Origin: Caulobacter vibrioides
GTDB lineage: Bacteria; Pseudomonadota; Alphaproteobacteria; Caulobacterales; Caulobacteraceae
DNA length: 64,000 bases
Assembly (NCBI RefSeq): GCF_002858865.1
Contig: NZ_PJRR01000014.1
Coordinates: 62,001 to 126,000, forward strand
Reading direction: 5' to 3'
Positions 57,189 through 64,000 of this stretch are shown one piece after another. Under the pieces are notes generated by a model. That model did not search any database. It saw only the letters and a list, made by a program, of their open reading frames with translations, and was not told the origin of the DNA. Both the position numbers and the translations under genes were made by a program. Position 1 is the stretch's first letter. Each line of letters opens with the position of its first letter.

Positions 57189-57926
57189 ATGGCGGCCAGC
57201 AAGGGCGCGTGCCTGGTGGTGGGCGTAGGCGACGGCGTGGGAAGCGCCATCGCCAAGGCCTTCGCGGCGCAGGGCTATACGGTCTGCATGACCCGCCGCC
57301 CCCGTCACCTGGACCAGCTGGAGGCCCTGGCGGCCGAGATCCGCAGCACAGGACACGACGCCCGCGCCTTCGGCGTCGACGCCCGCCAGGAGGCCGGCAT
57401 GATCGCCCTCGTCGACCGCATCGAGGCCGAGATCGGCCCGCTGGAGGTCGTGGTCTTCAACATCGGCGCGAACGTGCGCTTTGACCTTACCGAAACCACC
57501 GCCCAGGTGTTCAGCAAGGTCTGGGAGATGGCCTGTTTCGCGGGGTTCCTCACCGCGCGCGAGGCGGCCCGCGTCATGGTTCCGCGCGGCCGGGGCACGA
57601 TCCTGTTCACCGGCGCCAGCGCCTCGCTGCGCGGCAAGGAGGGCTTTTCCGCCTTCGCCTCGGCCAAGGCGGGCCTGCGGGCGATGGCTCAGAGCGCGGC
57701 GCGGGAACTGGGCCCCAAGGGCGTCCACGTCGCCCACGTGGTGGTCGACGGCGCCATCGACGGGGTCTTCATCCGCTCGGTGCGCGGCGAGGTCGGCGAC
57801 CTCCTGGAGCAGGACCTGATCCTCAAGCCCGCCGATATCGCGCTGAACTACGTCCACCTGCACAACCAGCCGCGCTCGGCCTGGACGCACGAGCTTGACC
57901 TGCGTCCCTGGTCCGAGAGCTGGTGA
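57189..57926 (+). CDS. Short-chain dehydrogenase/reductase-like protein lacking the catalytic Tyr
   Basis: The 245-residue Rossmann protein has a glycine-rich motif VVGVGDGVGSAIAKAFA (in place of TGxxxGIG), NIGANVR (NNAG equivalent) and the catalytic segment FTGASASLRGKEGFSAFASAKAGLRAM. The YxxxK Tyr is Phe (FASAK) while Ser and Lys are kept. It ends with WTHELDLRPWSESW. Such FxxxK SDRs exist as a branch; the reaction is unclear. It precedes an HCCA-isomerase-like gene by 11 nt, suggesting a joint role in aromatic or glutathione-linked metabolism. Confidence 0.8.
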   Translation: MAASKGACLVVGVGDGVGSAIAKAFAAQGYTVCMTRRPRHLDQLEALAAEIRSTGHDARAFGVDARQEAGMIALVDRIEAEIGPLEVVVFNIGANVRFDLTETTAQVFSKVWEMACFAGFLTAREAARVMVPRGRGTILFTGASASLRGKEGFSAFASAKAGLRAMAQSAARELGPKGVHVAHVVVDGAIDGVFIRSVRGEVGDLLEQDLILKPADIALNYVHLHNQPRSAWTHELDLRPWSESW

Positions 57927-57937
57927 GGAGCCCCGAC

Positions 57938-58558
57938 ATGACCACCAAGACCCCCAACAAGTCTATCGACTTCATCTTCGACTTCGGCAGCCCCAACGCC
58001 TACCTCTCATGGAAGCTGCTCCCCGACATCGCCGCGCGCCAGGGCGCCGGCGTCCGGCTGATCCCGTGCCTCCTGGGCGGCATCTTCAAGGCCACCGGCA
58101 ACCAGGCCCCGATGATCGCCTTCGGCGGGATCAAGGGGAAGATGGACTACGAGATGCTGGAGACCCGGCGCTTCATCGCCGCCCACGGCCTGACCGCCTT
58201 CCGCTTCAACCCGCACTTCCCGGTCAACACCCTGCTGCTGATGCGCGGCATGATCGCCGCCCAGCGCCTGGGCGTGGCCGAGGCCTATCTGGAGGCGATG
58301 CTGAAAGGCATGTGGGAGGACGGGCTGAAGCTGGACGATCCCGAGGTGTTCGTCGCCACCGCCAACGCCGCCGGCCTGGACGGCGCAGCGCTGCTGGCGG
58401 CCACGGGTGACGCTGAGGTGAAGGCTGAGTTGGCGGCCAACACCGAGGCGGCCGTGGCGCGCGGGACGTTCGGGATTCCGACCTTCTTCGTGGGGGACGA
58501 GATCTTCTTCGGGAAGGAGCGGCTCGGGCAGGTCGAGGCGGAGTTGGCGAAGGGGTAG
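57938..58558 (+). CDS. 2-hydroxychromene-2-carboxylate isomerase-like protein (DsbA fold)
   Basis: The 206-residue protein has the HCCA isomerase pattern: IDFIFDFGSPNAYLSWKLLPDIAARQGAGVRLIPCLLGGIFKATGN, FRFNPHFPVNTLLLMRGM and ARGTFGIPTFFVGDEIFFGKERLGQVE. These are glutathione-dependent kappa-class-like enzymes that isomerise aromatic breakdown products; the true substrate is not determined. The ATG at 57938 follows GAGGAG; an upstream in-frame GTG at 57923 overlaps the SDR end. Confidence 0.87.
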   Translation: MTTKTPNKSIDFIFDFGSPNAYLSWKLLPDIAARQGAGVRLIPCLLGGIFKATGNQAPMIAFGGIKGKMDYEMLETRRFIAAHGLTAFRFNPHFPVNTLLLMRGMIAAQRLGVAEAYLEAMLKGMWEDGLKLDDPEVFVATANAAGLDGAALLAATGDAEVKAELAANTEAAVARGTFGIPTFFVGDEIFFGKERLGQVEAELAKG

Positions 58559-58559
58559 C

Positions 58560-58697
58560 AAAGCGCCCCCTCCGTCACGCGGCTGCGCCGCGCGCCGCCT
58601 CCCCCGCGTCGCGGGTGAGGAGGACACCGCCTCCCTCCTGCCCCGCTTGCGGGGGAGGTGGCTCGGCGCGAAGCGACGAGACGGAGGGGGCGCTTCT
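58560..58697. repeat. Intergenic palindromic repeat
   Basis: AAAGCGCCCCCTCCGTC and GACGGAGGGGGCGCTT are the outer arms, with GCCTCCCCCGCGTCGCGGG and CCCGCTTGCGGGGGAGG inside. It starts directly at the stop codon of the isomerase gene. Confidence 0.85.
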
Positions 58698-58713
58698 GCG
58701 GCCCGACGCCCTC

Positions 58714-58851
58714 CCCCGACCTCCCCGGCGAACGCCGGGGCCCAGATTCATCCAAAGCGGTTTGGGCGTTCGCGTTCCCCCGCACGATACAAGCGGCCAC
58801 GCCCCCGGGTTCGATCTGGATCCCGGCGTTCGCCGGGAAGGTCGGGTTTGG
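58714..58851. repeat. Palindromic repeat, family C
   Basis: TCCCCGGCGAACGCCGGGGCC and its imperfect complement GGATCCCGGCGTTCGCCGGGAA enclose about 80 nt. The arms themselves contain small palindromes (GGCGAACGCC). Only one copy of this type was noticed in the window. Confidence 0.75.
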
Positions 58852-58859
58852 TGTGGAAC

Positions 58860-58970
58860 GACCTCTCCCCAGAGAGGGAACCCTCCTTACATCTCACGGC
58901 GAGACGATCGCAGGGCGGGTCAGCCTCCAAGAGATGTAAGGAGAACACCGACCTAGGAGGTCGGGGCGTG
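58860..58970. repeat. 13-bp inverted repeat block
   Basis: CTCCTTACATCTC (58883-58895) and GAGATGTAAGGAG (58931-58943) are perfect complements, 35 nt apart. Outside them GACCTC (58859) and GACCTAGGAGGTC (about 58950) extend the structure. No ORF is seen. Confidence 0.65.
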
Positions 58971-59110
58971 ACCCCCTCTTCCAAAGGGAGAGGGAGGGGC
59001 CCGTCGCGAAGCGGCGGGAGGGTGAGGGGTTACGAGGTTTGACGGCGTGCCGGCGCTCCGTCGGACGCCGTACCCCCTCACCCCGGCCCTCTCCCCATGG
59101 GAGAGGGTGC
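58971..59110. repeat. Intergenic palindromic repeat (A3-related)
   Basis: CCCCCTCTTCCAAAGGGAG and GCCCTCTCCCCATGGGAGAG arms with GGGAGGGTGAGGGG / CCCCTCACCCC inside. It is the last of four palindromes packed into 58560-59110, which otherwise holds no gene. Confidence 0.8.
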
Positions 59111-59130
59111 TTGGCGAGCTTTGCGGACGT

Positions 59131-59487
59131 TTAGCCAAGAACGAGCCAAGCAGCGGCTATAAGCAGCACCGCGACCGCGAGGCATGCGACTACATGGATC
59201 GTTCGGCCGATGGGCGGTGTCGCTACTTCGTAAAACGGGATGACCGTAGCGCTTGGATCGATCTGCAGCTCAGCCCCGTTCGCTAGACACCACTGTTCAA
59301 GGTCTGCCTTAAGCACCGGCCAAAGATCGAGAGCCCAGTCTGGAGCGACCGCTGGCCAGGCCTGCTCAGTCGGAAGACACGCGGTCAGGACGCCCATCGG
59401 CAGCTCAAGGATGAATGAGCCGCCTGGTCCGATCACGACCAACTCTTCCTTCCAGCGTGCTGTGAACCGGAATGTGCGTGAAGCCAT
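59131..59487 (-). CDS. Hypothetical protein with C-terminal membrane helix
   Basis: From the ATG at 59487 the product has 118 residues. A soluble beta-rich start (ASRTFRFTARWKEELVVIGPGGSFILELPMGV) is followed by AWPAVAPDWALDLWPVLKADLEQWC and a C-terminal hydrophobic segment (IHVVACLAVAVLLIAAAWLVLG). No family is recognised. The layout suggests a tail-anchored cytoplasmic domain. Confidence 0.6.
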   Translation of the reverse strand: MASRTFRFTARWKEELVVIGPGGSFILELPMGVLTACLPTEQAWPAVAPDWALDLWPVLKADLEQWCLANGAELQIDPSATVIPFYEVATPPIGRTIHVVACLAVAVLLIAAAWLVLG

Positions 59488-59664
59488 GTCAAAGCTTGGC
59501 CTCTGGATGCCTCGAGCGCAACGGCAGCTTCTCCCCATCTCGCCCACCCGCCCCCCTCCCCCTAGACTCCCCGTCCCCCGCCTGCTACACGCCGCGCCTC
59601 GCTCCCGGACCTCGTCCTGGGGCGTGCTCGTCGTTATCCGTTCGGGGTGATGGCGGGTTCAAAT

Positions 59665-59695
59665 CCGTGGGAGGGACGCCAAGCCCGCACCACGG
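59665..59695 (+). promoter_or_regulatory. Candidate ribosomal protein L1 autoregulatory site
   Basis: CCGTGG pairs perfectly with CCACGG around an internal loop containing GAGGGACGCC and AAGCCC. The GTGGGAGGG-ACGCC combination resembles the L1-binding hairpin of 23S rRNA and the leader sites by which L1 represses rplK-rplA mRNA in other bacteria. It ends 18 nt before the rplK start. Confidence 0.6.
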
Positions 59696-59713
59696 CTCAC
59701 CAGTGAGGACACT

Positions 59714-60145
59714 ATGGCTAAGAAGATCCTGGGCTACATCAAGCTCCAGGTGAAGGCTGGCTCGGCCACGCCTTCGCCCCCCATCGGCCCGGCTCTGGGT
59801 CAGCGCGGCGTCAACATCATGGGCTTCTGTAAGGAGTTCAACGCGCGCACCGAGAACGTCGAAAAGGGCACCCCCCTGCCGACCGTGATCACCGTCTACC
59901 AAGACAAGTCGTTCACCTTCATCACCAAGACGCCCCCGGCGACGCACTACCTGAAGCAGATCACCGGTCTGAAGTCGGGCGCCAAGCTGACCGGTCGTGA
60001 GACCGTCGGCGAAGTGACGCGCACCCAGCTGCGCGAAATCGCCGAAAAGAAGATGAAGGACCTGAACGCCAACGACATCGAGGCTGCGGCCAAGATCATC
60101 GAAGGCTCCGCCAAGGCCATGGGCCTGAAGATCGTGGAGGCCTAA
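59714..60145 (+). CDS. rplK: 50S ribosomal protein L11
   Basis: The 143-residue L11 forms part of the GTPase-associated centre of the ribosome. It has the typical [43 protein letters not shown] start, and the C-terminal rRNA-binding domain with [26 protein letters not shown]. It starts at the ATG 59714 after GTGAGGAC and precedes rplA by 4 nt. No secE or nusG is found upstream in the window. Confidence 0.98.
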   Translation: MAKKILGYIKLQVKAGSATPSPPIGPALGQRGVNIMGFCKEFNARTENVEKGTPLPTVITVYQDKSFTFITKTPPATHYLKQITGLKSGAKLTGRETVGEVTRTQLREIAEKKMKDLNANDIEAAAKIIEGSAKAMGLKIVEA

Positions 60146-60149
60146 TCCA

Positions 60150-60839
60150 ATGGCTAAGCAACCCAAGCGCATCACCGCCTGGACCGGCGACCGCGACGCG
60201 GCCCACTCGGTCGAAGCCGCCATCGCCCTCGTGAAGGCCAACGCCAAGGCCAAGTTCGACGAGACCATCGAAATCTCGGTCAACCTGGGCGTTGACCCGC
60301 GTCACGCCGACCAACAGGTCCGTGGCGTCGTCAACCTGCCCTCGGGCACCGGCCGTGACGTCCGCGTCGCCGTGTTCGCCAAGGACGCCAAGGCGGCCGA
60401 AGCCACCGCGGCCGGCGCCGAGCACGTCGGCGCTGACGACCTGTACGAAAAGATCGCCGGCGGCTTCATGGACTTCGATCGCGTCATCGCGACCCCGGAC
60501 ATGATGGCTCTGGTCGGTCGCCTCGGTAAGGTGCTGGGCCCGCGCGGCCTGATGCCGAACCCGAAGGTCGGCACCGTGACCCCGAACGTCGGCCAGGCCG
60601 TCAAGGACGCCAAGGGCGGCGCCGTTGAGTTCCGCGTCGAAAAGGCCGGTATCGTTCACGCCGGCATCGGCAAGGCCTCGTTCACCGACGAAGCCCTGGC
60701 GATCAACGTCAAGGCTCTGATCGAAGCCCTGAACCGCGCTAAGCCCTCGGGCGCCAAGGGCGTGTTCATCAAGCGCGTCGGCCTGTCGTCGACGATGGGC
60801 CCGGGCTTCAAGATCGACGTCAGCTCGATCGGCGCCTGA
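60150..60839 (+). CDS. rplA: 50S ribosomal protein L1
   Basis: The 229-residue L1 binds the L1 stalk of 23S rRNA and, in many bacteria, its own leader mRNA. It has [59 protein letters not shown] and [23 protein letters not shown]. It is coupled to rplK (4-nt gap), and a terminator follows, so the operon is only rplK-rplA; rplJ-rplL are not next to it. Confidence 0.98.
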   Translation: MAKQPKRITAWTGDRDAAHSVEAAIALVKANAKAKFDETIEISVNLGVDPRHADQQVRGVVNLPSGTGRDVRVAVFAKDAKAAEATAAGAEHVGADDLYEKIAGGFMDFDRVIATPDMMALVGRLGKVLGPRGLMPNPKVGTVTPNVGQAVKDAKGGAVEFRVEKAGIVHAGIGKASFTDEALAINVKALIEALNRAKPSGAKGVFIKRVGLSSTMGPGFKIDVSSIGA

Positions 60840-60881
60840 GCCACCTGAGTTTTAGTAAGCGTACCAGTAAAGCGTAGCGGC

Positions 60882-60914
60882 ACGGGCGCTGGAGCCATCC
60901 AGCGCCCGTTCTGC
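60882..60914 (+). terminator. Terminator of the rplK-rplA operon
   Basis: ACGGGCGCTGGA pairs perfectly with TCCAGCGCCCGT around a GCCA loop, followed by a moderately T-rich tail (TCTGCGTTT). Confidence 0.8.
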
Positions 60915-60952
60915 GTTTGGGGGCTGGGGATGGCTTGAGCGTTTGCTCCCGT

Positions 60953-60982
60953 CGTCATCCCGCGCATAAAGCGCGGGATGAC
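60953..60982. repeat. Short family-B palindrome
   Basis: CGTCATCCCGCG and CGCGGGATGACG are perfect complements around a 6-nt loop. It looks like the tip of the larger element at 10410-10520. Confidence 0.75.
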
Positions 60983-61065
60983 GGGTGAGGAAGATCCGTG
61001 GCCCCTCGCCCCTCAATTGCCGCCCCGGCTAGCCGATGCTACCTTCTGTCTAGCCGGAGGTTCCG

Positions 61066-61305
61066 ATGCCCTTCCATGTCCGCGACCCGGAGACCGACGC
61101 GCTGGTGCGTGAGCTGGCGCAGAAGACCAAGCTCGGCATCACCGAGGCCGTGAAGCTGGCCGCGACCGAGGCCTTAGCCGCGCGCGAAAAGGCCCGGGCG
61201 GAAAAGCTGGCGCGGATGGATGCGATTCTCGCCGAGTTCGACGCCGCGCCTCGCACCGGCCTAAAAGCGGACAAGGCGTTCTTCGACAGCCTCAACGACG
61301 ACTGA
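61066..61305 (+). CDS. VapB-like antitoxin
   Basis: The 79-residue protein matches the Psk/VapB transcription-factor type: the start FHVRDPETDALVRELAQKTKLGITEAVKLAATEAL is the DNA-binding ribbon-helix-helix region, and the C-terminal part (AEFDAAPRTGLKADKAFFDSLND) should bind and block the toxin. The ATG of the PIN-domain gene overlaps its stop by 1 nt (TGATG). It likely represses its own promoter. Confidence 0.87.
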   Translation: MPFHVRDPETDALVRELAQKTKLGITEAVKLAATEALAAREKARAEKLARMDAILAEFDAAPRTGLKADKAFFDSLNDD

Positions 61306-61700
61306 TGTTCGTCGACGCCTCGGCCTGGGTGGCCATCATTCTTCGAGAGCCGGAGCGCGAGCGGTTTCGTATGGCCATAGCCGACGCCGAGGCGATCCTG
61401 ACCTCCCCGCTAGCGATCTGGGAGACGGTGCGGGCCGCAACGCGCGAGACCAAAGATCCGGTTGATGTGGTCCGTGCGCGCTTGATGGGGATTCTGGCGA
61501 GTATCGACGCGCGGATCGTCGCGATCGGCGCCGAGGAGGGCCGCATCGCTCTCGACGCCCACGCCCGCTTCGGCAAGGGCGTCCATCCCGCGCGGCTGAA
61601 CATGGGCGACTGCTTTTCCTACGCCTGCGCCAAGGTTCACGGTGTCCCCCTCCTCTACAAGGGCGAGGACTTCGCCCTGACCGACATCGAGGCGGCCTGA
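61305..61700 (+). CDS. VapC-like PIN-domain toxin
   Basis: The 131-residue PIN ribonuclease has FVDASAWVAIILREPER (first acidic residue), a conserved Glu in SPLAIWETVRA, and the later MGDCFSYACAKVHGVPLLYKGEDFALTDI with the remaining acidic residues. VapC toxins cut tRNA or rRNA when free from VapB; the target is unknown. Its start overlaps the stop of the antitoxin gene, and its own stop overlaps the start of the flavoprotein gene by 1 nt. Confidence 0.9.
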   Translation: MFVDASAWVAIILREPERERFRMAIADAEAILTSPLAIWETVRAATRETKDPVDVVRARLMGILASIDARIVAIGAEEGRIALDAHARFGKGVHPARLNMGDCFSYACAKVHGVPLLYKGEDFALTDIEAA

Positions 61701-62908
61701 TGCCCGACACCCTCCTCGACGTCGCCGTGATCGGTGGCGGGCCCGCCGGGCTGATGGCGGCCGAGACGGTCGCGAAGGCCGGCCGGTCCGTGGCCGTGTT
61801 CGAGAAGATGCCGACCTTCGGACGCAAGTTCCTGATGGCCGGACGCGGCGGCCTGAACCTGACGCACAGCGAGGATTTCGACCGTTTCGCCACGCGCTAT
61901 GGCGAACGATCCGCGAGGCTGCGCCCGATGCTGGACGCCTTCCCGCCTCGGGACCTCATCGCCTGGGCCGAGGGGCTGGGCCAGGAGACCTTCGTCGGGG
62001 CCAGCGGCCGGGTGTTTCCGCAGGCGATGAAGGCCTCGCCCCTGCTGCGCGCCTGGCTCTCGCGCCTGGAAGGCCTGGGCGTGTCGCTGCGGCCGCGCTC
62101 GACCTGGAGGGGCTGGGACGCCATGGGCGGCCTGCGGATCGACGACCCCAACGGCCGCAACACGGTGCGCGCCCGCGTCACCATCCTGGCGCTGGGCGGC
62201 GCCAGTTGGCCCAAGCTCGGCTCCGACGCGGCCTGGGCGCCGCTGCTGCGGGTGGGCGGTTCGGAGATCGCGCCCTTCCGCCCCGCCAACTGCGGCTTCG
62301 ACGTCGCTTGGAGCGAGGTCTTCCGCGACCGCTTCGCGGGCGAACCGCTGAAGAACATCGCCCTGCGCCTGGGCGAGGCGCGCGCGCGCGGCGATGCGGT
62401 CATCGCCCGCTACGGCCTGGAAGGCGGCGCGATCTACGCCTTGGGCGGAGCGGCGCGCGATGCGGCCCTGGCGGGCGGCGCGACCCTGACCGTGGACCTT
62501 CGCCCCGACATTCCCGTCGAGACCCTGGAGCGCCGCCTGCACGCCCCGCGCGGCGGCCAGAGCCTGGCCAACTTCCTGCGCAAGGCCGTCAAGCTGTCGC
62601 CGGTCGAGGTCAATCTGCTGCGCGAGGCCCATGGCCTGGATCTCCCCGTGGAGCCGGCCGCCCTGGCGGCGGCGATCAAGGCCGCCCCGATCCGCCTGAC
62701 CGGGGTCCAGCCGCTGGATCGCGCCATCTCCTCGGCCGGCGGCGTGCGCTTCGAGAGCCTGGACGGCCTGACGCTGAAGGGGCGTCCCGACGTGCTGCTG
62801 GCCGGCGAGATGCTGGACTGGGAAGCCCCCACCGGCGGCTACCTCCTGCAGGCCTGCTTCGCCACCGGCGTCGCCGCCGGCCGGGCGGCGCTGGAGCGGC
62901 TGGGCTAG
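61700..62908 (+). CDS. NAD(P)/FAD-dependent flavoprotein (TIGR03862/BaiN-like)
   Basis: The 402-residue protein starts with a Rossmann FAD motif (VAVIGGGPAGLMAAETVAKAGRSVAVFEKM) and FGRKFLMAGRGGLNLTHSE, typical for the HI0933/BaiN-like family, and ends EMLDWEAPTGGYLLQACFATGVAAGRAALE. Length and motifs match the TIGR03862 flavoproteins. The substrate is unknown. Its ATG overlaps the vapC stop (TGATG), an unusual coupling with a toxin-antitoxin pair. It ends with a 4-nt overlap to the convergent AraC-type gene. Confidence 0.9.
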   Translation: MPDTLLDVAVIGGGPAGLMAAETVAKAGRSVAVFEKMPTFGRKFLMAGRGGLNLTHSEDFDRFATRYGERSARLRPMLDAFPPRDLIAWAEGLGQETFVGASGRVFPQAMKASPLLRAWLSRLEGLGVSLRPRSTWRGWDAMGGLRIDDPNGRNTVRARVTILALGGASWPKLGSDAAWAPLLRVGGSEIAPFRPANCGFDVAWSEVFRDRFAGEPLKNIALRLGEARARGDAVIARYGLEGGAIYALGGAARDAALAGGATLTVDLRPDIPVETLERRLHAPRGGQSLANFLRKAVKLSPVEVNLLREAHGLDLPVEPAALAAAIKAAPIRLTGVQPLDRAISSAGGVRFESLDGLTLKGRPDVLLAGEMLDWEAPTGGYLLQACFATGVAAGRAALERLG

Positions 62909-63912
62909 GTTCGCACGTGACAAGGGCTCCGTCCGGTCCAGCGCTTGAAGGCGCGGGAGAAGGCGGCGGGCTCGGAGAAGCCGACGAGATAGGCGGTCTC
63001 GTTGACCGAGGCCTTGGCGCCGGTGAGGTAGCGCAGCGCCATGCGGTGGCGTAGCGCGTCCAGCACCGTCTTGTAGGTGACGTCCTCGGCCTTCAGCTTG
63101 CGAAACAGGGTCTGGCGGCTGAAGCCCAGGGCGCGGGCGACGGCCTCGGCGCTCACCTCGCCGGTGTGCAAAAGCGGCAGCAGCACGGCCTCGACCCGGC
63201 CGCGGACGGTCTTCTGGTCCTCAAGCTCCCGCAGCAGCTCGTCGGCCCGCTGGATGAGGACGCCGAACACGTAGCGCGGCTGCAGCGCCACGGGCCAGGT
63301 CGCGATGCGCGGGTCGAGCCGCATGGCGTTCCAGGGGCTGGAGAAGGTCACCGGGCACTGGAAAATGCGGTCATGCTCGGCGCGCCAGGCCGGGGCCGGA
63401 TGGGTGAAACACACCTCCAGCACATGCGGCTCGGGCAGGAAGCGGCGCGGACCGCAGACCAGTCGGGCGAAGGCTCCTTCGGTCAGTTCGGGGAAGGTGT
63501 TGGGATCCGCGCGCGTATCGACCATCCAAAGCTGGCCGTCGCGGACGCTCAGCGCAAAACGCGGCCCGTCGCTGAGCCCTTCGGTCTCCAGGGTCAGCCG
63601 CCCGAAGCGCTGCATCTGGGCGAAGGCGTCGCCCATGGTGGCCGAGGCGTTCATGATCAAGCCGACGATCGAGATCTCCGCAAGATCGACCGCCTCGCCG
63701 AAATGCAGCGCCAGCGCCGGGTCGTCGCAAAGGTCCTGAGCCGCGCGCATCAGCGCCATATAGGTTGCGAGCGGCAGGCGCTGGTCGTGGTCCTGCAGGT
63801 CTTCAGGGACAAGGTCGGCCCGGTCCATCAGCGCCGCGCGATCCGCGCCCTGCTGGACAGCGAACGCGATCAAGCCGGCGACGACTCCCGCCGACGTGGT
63901 CAGGTTCGACAT
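62905..63912 (-). CDS. AraC-family transcriptional regulator
   Basis: The 335-residue regulator has an N-terminal domain of the arabinose-binding-like type (PF12625 pattern: AALMDRADLVPEDLQDHDQRLPLATYMALMRAAQDLCDDPALALHFGEAVDL) and a C-terminal AraC DNA-binding domain with two helix-turn-helix units (SAEAVARALGFSRQTLFRKLKAED and VNETAYLVGFSEPAAFSRAFKRWTGRSP). Members of this group often control catabolic or fatty-acid genes. It is convergent with the flavoprotein gene. The last 88 nt of the window, beyond its start, contain no supported gene. Confidence 0.92.
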   Translation of the reverse strand: MSNLTTSAGVVAGLIAFAVQQGADRAALMDRADLVPEDLQDHDQRLPLATYMALMRAAQDLCDDPALALHFGEAVDLAEISIVGLIMNASATMGDAFAQMQRFGRLTLETEGLSDGPRFALSVRDGQLWMVDTRADPNTFPELTEGAFARLVCGPRRFLPEPHVLEVCFTHPAPAWRAEHDRIFQCPVTFSSPWNAMRLDPRIATWPVALQPRYVFGVLIQRADELLRELEDQKTVRGRVEAVLLPLLHTGEVSAEAVARALGFSRQTLFRKLKAEDVTYKTVLDALRHRMALRYLTGAKASVNETAYLVGFSEPAAFSRAFKRWTGRSPCHVRT

Positions 63913-64000
63913 CGTCGCGGGCCCCAGGTGTTACAAACGATCATGCGCACGGCGGGAAAGATCATGGCGCGCGTCCCGCCCATCGACAAGTAATGGGCCA

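Noticed and set aside
59640..59680. tRNA-like 3' half (GGTTCAAATCC near GACGCCA)
   Set aside because: The would-be T stem does not pair beyond 2 bp, and no anticodon or D arm is found upstream. The L1-site hairpin explains the region better.
63913..64000. Short plus-strand ORF at the window end (about 63943-63993)
   Set aside because: Only about 17 codons, no ribosome-binding site and no recognisable product.

Overview
The window is high-GC DNA (GC-rich third codon positions throughout) from an alphaproteobacterium, almost certainly Caulobacter of the C. vibrioides/crescentus group. Markers are skgA, a CIRCE-controlled groESL, a fdxA-cdnL pair, UrcA proteins, a SUV3-type helicase next to an Hsp15-like S4 protein, an ECF11 sigma/ChrR/FeS-photolyase operon, and a contact-dependent glycine-zipper bacteriocin (Cdz-type) locus beside groEL. 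Most of it is ordinary chromosome: no prophage, CRISPR array, insertion sequence, rRNA or tRNA gene was recognised.

Layout. 0-10.4 kb: end of an HtrA-like protease, ileS, lspA, a BamF-like lipoprotein, three tandem TraB/GumN-like paralogues (minus strand), mutL. 10.5-17.5 kb: skgA, a paralogous pair of proteins that look like degenerate EAL domains, a GNAT acetyltransferase, an acyl-CoA dehydrogenase, an MGMT-like protein, a small membrane protein and an internally deleted VOC gene. 17.5-19.7 kb: groESL with a promoter, CIRCE and terminator.

19.7-27.4 kb is the accessory region. The exporter genes cdzA/cdzB run leftward; the double-glycine-leader peptides cdzC/cdzD, a hairpin and the immunity candidate cdzI run rightward, followed by several small membrane-protein genes. 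Between groEL and cdzA lies a second, decayed module: a truncated cdzB start, another leader peptide and a small AT-rich membrane protein. It is bracketed by extra copies of the groEL 3' end or terminator. This module is the most interesting feature here.

27.4-45.4 kb: a repetitive VEK/YVDRP protein, a DUF3089 hydrolase, cobT and a phytase-like lipoprotein candidate, two UrcA genes with a shared leader hairpin, a cspA/DUF6481 block bracketed by duplicated terminators, a TonB-receptor-like gene behind a Zur-like palindrome, rpmB, a second MGMT-like gene, an amidohydrolase, a SUV3-like helicase and an S4 protein. 45.6-53.6 kb: a GGDEF-EAL protein, fdxA, cdnL, a PAS hybrid kinase, a DUF5690 transporter and a small secreted protein. 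53.6-58.6 kb: the ECF sigma/anti-sigma/photolyase operon, then an HxlR regulator divergent from an SDR and a DsbA-fold isomerase. 59-64 kb: rplK-rplA with a candidate L1 autoregulatory leader, a VapBC pair coupled to a flavoprotein gene, and an AraC-type regulator.

Large imperfect palindromic repeats (about 110-190 bp) recur through the window, most starting within 10 nt of a stop codon. One is interrupted by a different double-hairpin repeat.
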